Origin: Emiliania huxleyi CCMP1516
Taxonomy: Eukaryota; Haptophyta; Isochrysidales; Noelaerhabdaceae
Direction: 5' to 3'
Length of the DNA: 64,000 nucleotides
NCBI RefSeq assembly: GCF_000372725.1
Contig: NW_005200659.1
Span: 104,262 to 168,261 of the forward strand
The notes under the pieces were generated by a model. It saw only the letters and a list, made by a program, of their open reading frames with translations, was not told the DNA's origin and ran no database searches. The position numbers and the translations under genes were made by a program. This document shows, piece after piece, positions 60,154 through 64,000 of the stretch; position 1 is the stretch's first letter; every line of letters starts with the position of its first letter.

Positions 60154-61668
60154 TCACTGCATCGGTATCGGCATCTGTACCCAAGCTTGGGCCGCAGGGT
60201 CCCACTGTTGCGTCTTTGCGCGCTCAAGCCGCATCGCATAGTCGTAGCGCGCCTCGAGCTCTGCGCGCAGACCGGTGGTCGGCAGGGAGAGTCCCGTCAA
60301 CTTGGTGCGCAGCTCCCCTAGTGACGGAGGGAGGAGGTTGGGCGTCTCCGCACAGTTTGGAGGGGTGGTAACTGTTGGCGCAATCGGGCGGCGGTGCGGG
60401 CGAATAACGCGCGCTGACCGAGGCTCATCCGTGGACCGTCCGGGTGGAGGGGCGACGAGCGAGGCGGCTCGTCCGGCAGCTGCGACATCGCCGAGCGGAG
60501 GCCGTACTCGACGCCGTCGTACTCCTGCCGCGCCGCGAGCCAAACGGTGGCTAGAATAGGGCCGCATGGCTATCATTGGCGGGAGGTGTGATCGAGGCGG
60601 AGCTAGCGGGAGATTGGCGGGAGATACACCCCCACTCCTCCGCAGTCTCCCGCGCGCACCTCGTACTGCGCGACGTGGACGTACTCGCCCGCTGCCTCGG
60701 CCGAGGCGTACCTCTCCTGCATCGAGGGAAGCGAGGCGGAGGCGGCAGGACCAGCCGAAGCCAGACCCGCCGCCGCTTCCTCGCCGCCCCGCAGCTCCTC
60801 GCCCCCCGCTGCCGCCTTGTCGCCGCCGCCTTTCTCGTCGGTCGCAGCCGTCTTGGTCTCCGTCGCCACCTCAGCCGTCGTCTTGGGCGCCTCCGTCGCT
60901 GCTCCCACTGCCACCGCTGCGCCAGCGTCCTTGACCGCCGCCTCCTCCACCGCCTCCTTCGCCGGCTTCTCCTCCTCCGCCTTCTCCTTGACCACGTCCA
61001 CAACCGCCTTGGCCTTTCTCTCCGGTGCTGCATCCGCCTTCCCGGCTGCAGAGCCCTCGCCTAGTCGATCGAGGACGGCGCGAAGGTCCGATGCCTGCGT
61101 GCGGAAGAGGGAGGGGTGGGCCCGTCGGAGGGTCCTCCAAGCGACACAAATACGAACTCCAGCATCTACTGTCCGATGCCGTGTCGGCAAGCCTCCCGCG
61201 ACTTGCCTCCTCGGCCGCTTGCGCCCGCTCCTCCGCCTTCGCCGCCCTTGCCTCCGCCTCTGCCGCACGCGCTTCGGCTGCCGCCACCTTGGCGTCTGCC
61301 TCCGCCTCCCTAGCGTCCGCCTGCGCGAGCCTGGCGATCCAGAACGCTCCCACCTTCTGGACGGCCCTCTCCGCCTCTGACTCGACGAACGACTGGCGCC
61401 CCTCCAGGTCCAAGAGGCGGCCATCGTAAAGCTCTAACGTCTCGTAGAGCTCGTCAATCTCTTGCTCCGGCGTCAGCGTGCGCGGAGCACTCACTATGGC
61501 GGTGGGCACAACCACTCCAGTAGCATCAGCGGTTGCTATGGCGGCATGCTCGAGCGCTTCCTCGGCAGCAGCCATCAACGCAGAATTAGCACGCTTGCCG
61601 CCGATCAGCGCCGCTGGCCGGCGCGCAGCGTGAAAGGACAGCGCGACGGCGACGAAAAGGGCGAACAT
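60154..61668 (-). CDS. SAP-domain coiled-coil protein, plastid-type presequence
   Basis: Four exons join in phase: 61668-61180, 61094-60660, 60524-60419 and 60317-60154, giving about 397 residues. The start is a hydrophobic signal-like segment (Met-Phe-Ala-Leu-Phe-Val-Ala-Val-Ala-Leu-Ser-Phe) then Arg/Ala-rich, as in plastid proteins of secondary algae. An Ala/Glu/Arg coiled coil follows (~90-160), then an Ala/Lys/Glu-rich low-complexity part. A C-terminal SAP motif is formed across the last intron (Met-Ser-Leu-Gly-Glu-Leu-Arg-Thr-Lys-Leu ... Leu-Arg-Ala-Glu-Leu-Glu-Ala-Arg). SAP motifs bind DNA or RNA, so a plastid nucleoid role is possible but inferred. The first intron is GC-AG and starts GCATCGGAC, exactly as its downstream exon does. 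Confidence 0.7.
61095..61179 (-). other. GC-AG intron, 85 nt, start duplicated in next exon
   Basis: On the coding strand GCATCGGAC begins both the intron and the following exon. Splicing yields Ala-Asp-Thr-Ala-Ser-Asp-Leu-Arg in phase 0. Confidence 0.75.
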
Positions 61669-62332
61669 CCGTAGGCGGTATCGTGGAGACCTAGTCGTCG
61701 TGGAACCACCGAAGGTTTGTGCGGCGAGGGTAGGCACCCATTTCGCACCGAAAAAAAGAAATCTGATTTGGCGAAATTCATCCCAACCCTCCAAGGGAGG
61801 CTTGAGCCCGCCCGCCGGCGTGTATTGGTGTCTGCGCCGCCCGGCAAGGGTGTGAGCGCGTATCTGCTGTCTCGCTCCGCTCGACTCCACGCCCCCCTCC
61901 ACTGCTTTCGTGTTTTGCTCTTGAGATGTGGCTTCTGTGCGCTTTTGGAGGCGGGCGGTGTATGAATTGACTATTGTTGTCCTTGTTCTCTCCGTGCCGT
62001 ATGCGGTACACGAATAAAGAGGAGTCCAGAACCAGATTCTCAGTTGTTCTCTAGCTGCGCCTGCGCGGCGTGTGTGTCTGAAGAGCTATAGGCTATTATA
62101 CGCGGGCTAGCCGTATTTACATCGAGACCTCTAGAGCTAGACCCGAGCAGCATAAAACAAAGACAAAAACCCGAACCCATAAAATATAAACAAAAACAGT
62201 AATGGAATGGAGAAGTGGGAGAGAGGTGGGTATGGAAGAGAGGGCGGAGGAGAGCGATGCCGGACGCCCCCCGGAAAGACGTAAACACGGGATGTCAGGG
62301 CATGTGATGAATCCAACATACGATCGAGGGGA
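61669..62332. other. Intergenic stretch between same-strand genes
   Basis: This is upstream of the SAP gene and downstream of the next minus-strand gene. It is AT-richer at 61950-62200. No gene is supported. Confidence 0.5.
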
Positions 62333-63476
62333 TCACATCTTCTGCTTCTTCCCCCCCCGTTCCGAGCTCGCCGCAGGGCGCTTCTGACCGATCTTGCTGC
62401 GATACTTTGCGATCTTCACCTCGCGCTTGGCCTTCTCCTTCTTGTACTGCTCGATGGAGTCCTCGAGCTTTGTGGCCTCCTCCTCCTTCTCATTGATCGC
62501 CTCCAGGTTTTTGACCCGCAGCTTCCGAAGATCCTTGTCGCGCGCCTCCTGCCCCTCGCTCTTCAAAACGACACGAGCGAGCGCGACAGCCTCCTTCTCA
62601 AGCGTGTCGCGCTGGTCCTTCTCCTTGGCCAGCTCCGCATCGATGCTCGTCTTCCGACGCCGCTGCTCGTCCAGCTTGTCCTCGAGAAGGCTCAGCTCGG
62701 CCTCCTCCGACTTGAGCAACTGCTCGATCTTGATCTTGTCCGCGTCTTGCATTGCGGCCTTCTCCTCCTGGTCCTGCTGCTTTTTCATCTTGGCGCGCTC
62801 CAAGAGGGCCGTGAAGGCCGGGGCCGTCACAGACTTGTCTTCCCCGTCCTCGTCCGCAACAAGCGTCACCGCGTCACTGTCCTCGTGCAGCTGCGTACAC
62901 GCAGTCTTGTACTGCTCCTCCAGCTGCCAGCAGGCGTCGATTTTGGCGAGCACCTCCTCTGGGATCTCGATGCGTGCAGCGCGGTCCTCGAGCGTCTCCT
63001 CGAGCGTTTTGGCGGCGAACATGCCAGCGGCCCTTGCCCCCGTGGACATGAAGACCTGCATCGTCAAGACGGCTCTCAGCGGTAAATCGCGAAGTGTTTG
63101 GCGCATGGCGCAGGAGGGTGGGAGAATAGGGGCTGTTATTTGGGGGGCTGTTGCTCACCACGAATTTGCCCCTGGAAATCTCGCGGTGGATGTCCTTCTC
63201 CTTCTCCATTTTTTTGACCGCATTGATGCGGTCTTCTGCCTCGAGCTCTTTCAGCACGTTCCACATCTTGTTGGAGATGCGCATGTGGTCCAGCTTCACT
63301 CCGAGCTTCGAGGCAATCGCTGCGCGGATCGGGCCAATGTGCGCCATGAGCTGCCGGTTGGCCGTAGTCCCGCCGTTGAGCGGCTCGGGCAGGACGCCGA
63401 GAGCATCCGTCTTGATCTTCGCGTCTGTGTTCATGTTGTTCATGTCGGTGTTCTCCATCTCGCTGCTGCCCGACAT
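62333..63476 (-). CDS. Nuclear-type coiled-coil protein, unknown
   Basis: Exons 63476-63159 and 63055-62333 are joined by a 103-nt GT-AG intron in phase 0, giving about 346 residues. After an acidic Met/Asn-rich start comes a compact helical part (Pro-Ile-Arg-Ala-Ala-Ile-Ala-Ser-Lys-Leu-Gly-Val). From residue ~190 the protein is continuous charged coiled coil (Glu-Gln-Leu-Leu-Lys-Ser-Glu-Glu-Ala-Glu-Leu ... Tyr-Lys-Lys-Glu-Lys-Ala-Lys-Arg). It ends in a bipartite basic signal (Gln-Lys-Arg-Pro-Ala-Ala ... Gly-Gly-Lys-Lys-Gln-Lys-Met). I do not recognise the family. Confidence 0.7.
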
Positions 63477-63751
63477 TGGTTGGCTGGGTGGTGTGCTCGC
63501 GGTTTCGACCGTCCTTGTGGCGTGCGCTTGGTCACGTTCCGACAAGGACGTGCGCGGGTGGGCCCGACATCCTGCCCGGCATTGCCCACGCGTGCAGCAT
63601 TGTGGAATCGGCGGCGTATTTTGTTTCTTGGAGGTAGGCACAAAACACAGCCCCAAAAAACCAAAAGTCCTGGAAACCACACACACACACAGACACAGAC
63701 ACAGACTGATTCACAGACAGACACAGACACAGACAGACAGACAGACAGACA

Positions 63752-64000
<249 letters not shown>

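Overview
The window looks like nuclear DNA of a GC-rich, secondary-plastid, flagellate-capable alga. A haptophyte of the Emiliania/Gephyrocapsa type is my best guess, inferred and not proven. Three things point there. Several genes have plastid-type presequences (an inactive ClpP-like subunit, a twin-arginine lumenal-type protein, a SAP-domain protein). There is an outer-dynein-arm docking-type coiled-coil gene. The genes are intron-poor, with short introns of about 40-250 nt, many using GC-AG splice sites. Two N runs (6047-6501 and 20586-20804) show that this is a scaffold.

Layout. 1-14500 is a graveyard of one Ty1/copia family. A rearranged plus-strand copy (1-3417) carries a 1683-bp DNA transposon with 14-bp terminal inverted repeats. 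A second plus-strand copy (LTR at 3418, gag, then pol resuming at 10571) is split by a minus-strand copy (5111-10570) flanked by an AGTTC duplication and carrying apparently identical 285-bp LTRs. A PPR-gene fragment and an N gap lie inside that minus-strand copy. Degenerate LTR, integrase and gag relics follow.

14700-33400 holds a ClpR-like subunit, a CCDC151/ODAD3-like protein, a tandemly duplicated non-coding block, a PDI5-4/ERV-type thioredoxin protein, a large DDT/WHIM/HMG/SAP chromatin protein, a frameshifted exostosin, a polytopic membrane protein and an LRR protein.

33400-47400 holds a 1455-residue helical protein, two small unknown genes with extreme simple repeats, a GC-rich palindrome and tandem-repeat region, a Kelch protein and a GOLD-domain coiled-coil protein. 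47400-53300 is mostly repeats: a hairpin family, and two direct-repeat families joined in a chimera. 53300-64000 holds a 1007-residue multipass membrane protein, a plastid lumenal-type protein, an IQ-motif protein, a SAP/coiled-coil protein, a nuclear-type coiled-coil protein and a terminal CA microsatellite.

The most interesting signal concerns introns. In several genes the first 9-22 nt of a short intron repeat the first 9-22 nt of the next exon, often with a GC donor, and some inserts between the repeats resemble each other. The reading frame is restored exactly when these are spliced as predicted. This looks like recent intron gain by an introner-like insertion or by local duplication. 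I counted about 25 inferred introns in the window; about nine use GC-AG. All exon structures are conceptual, built from frame and phase consistency; no transcript data were available.
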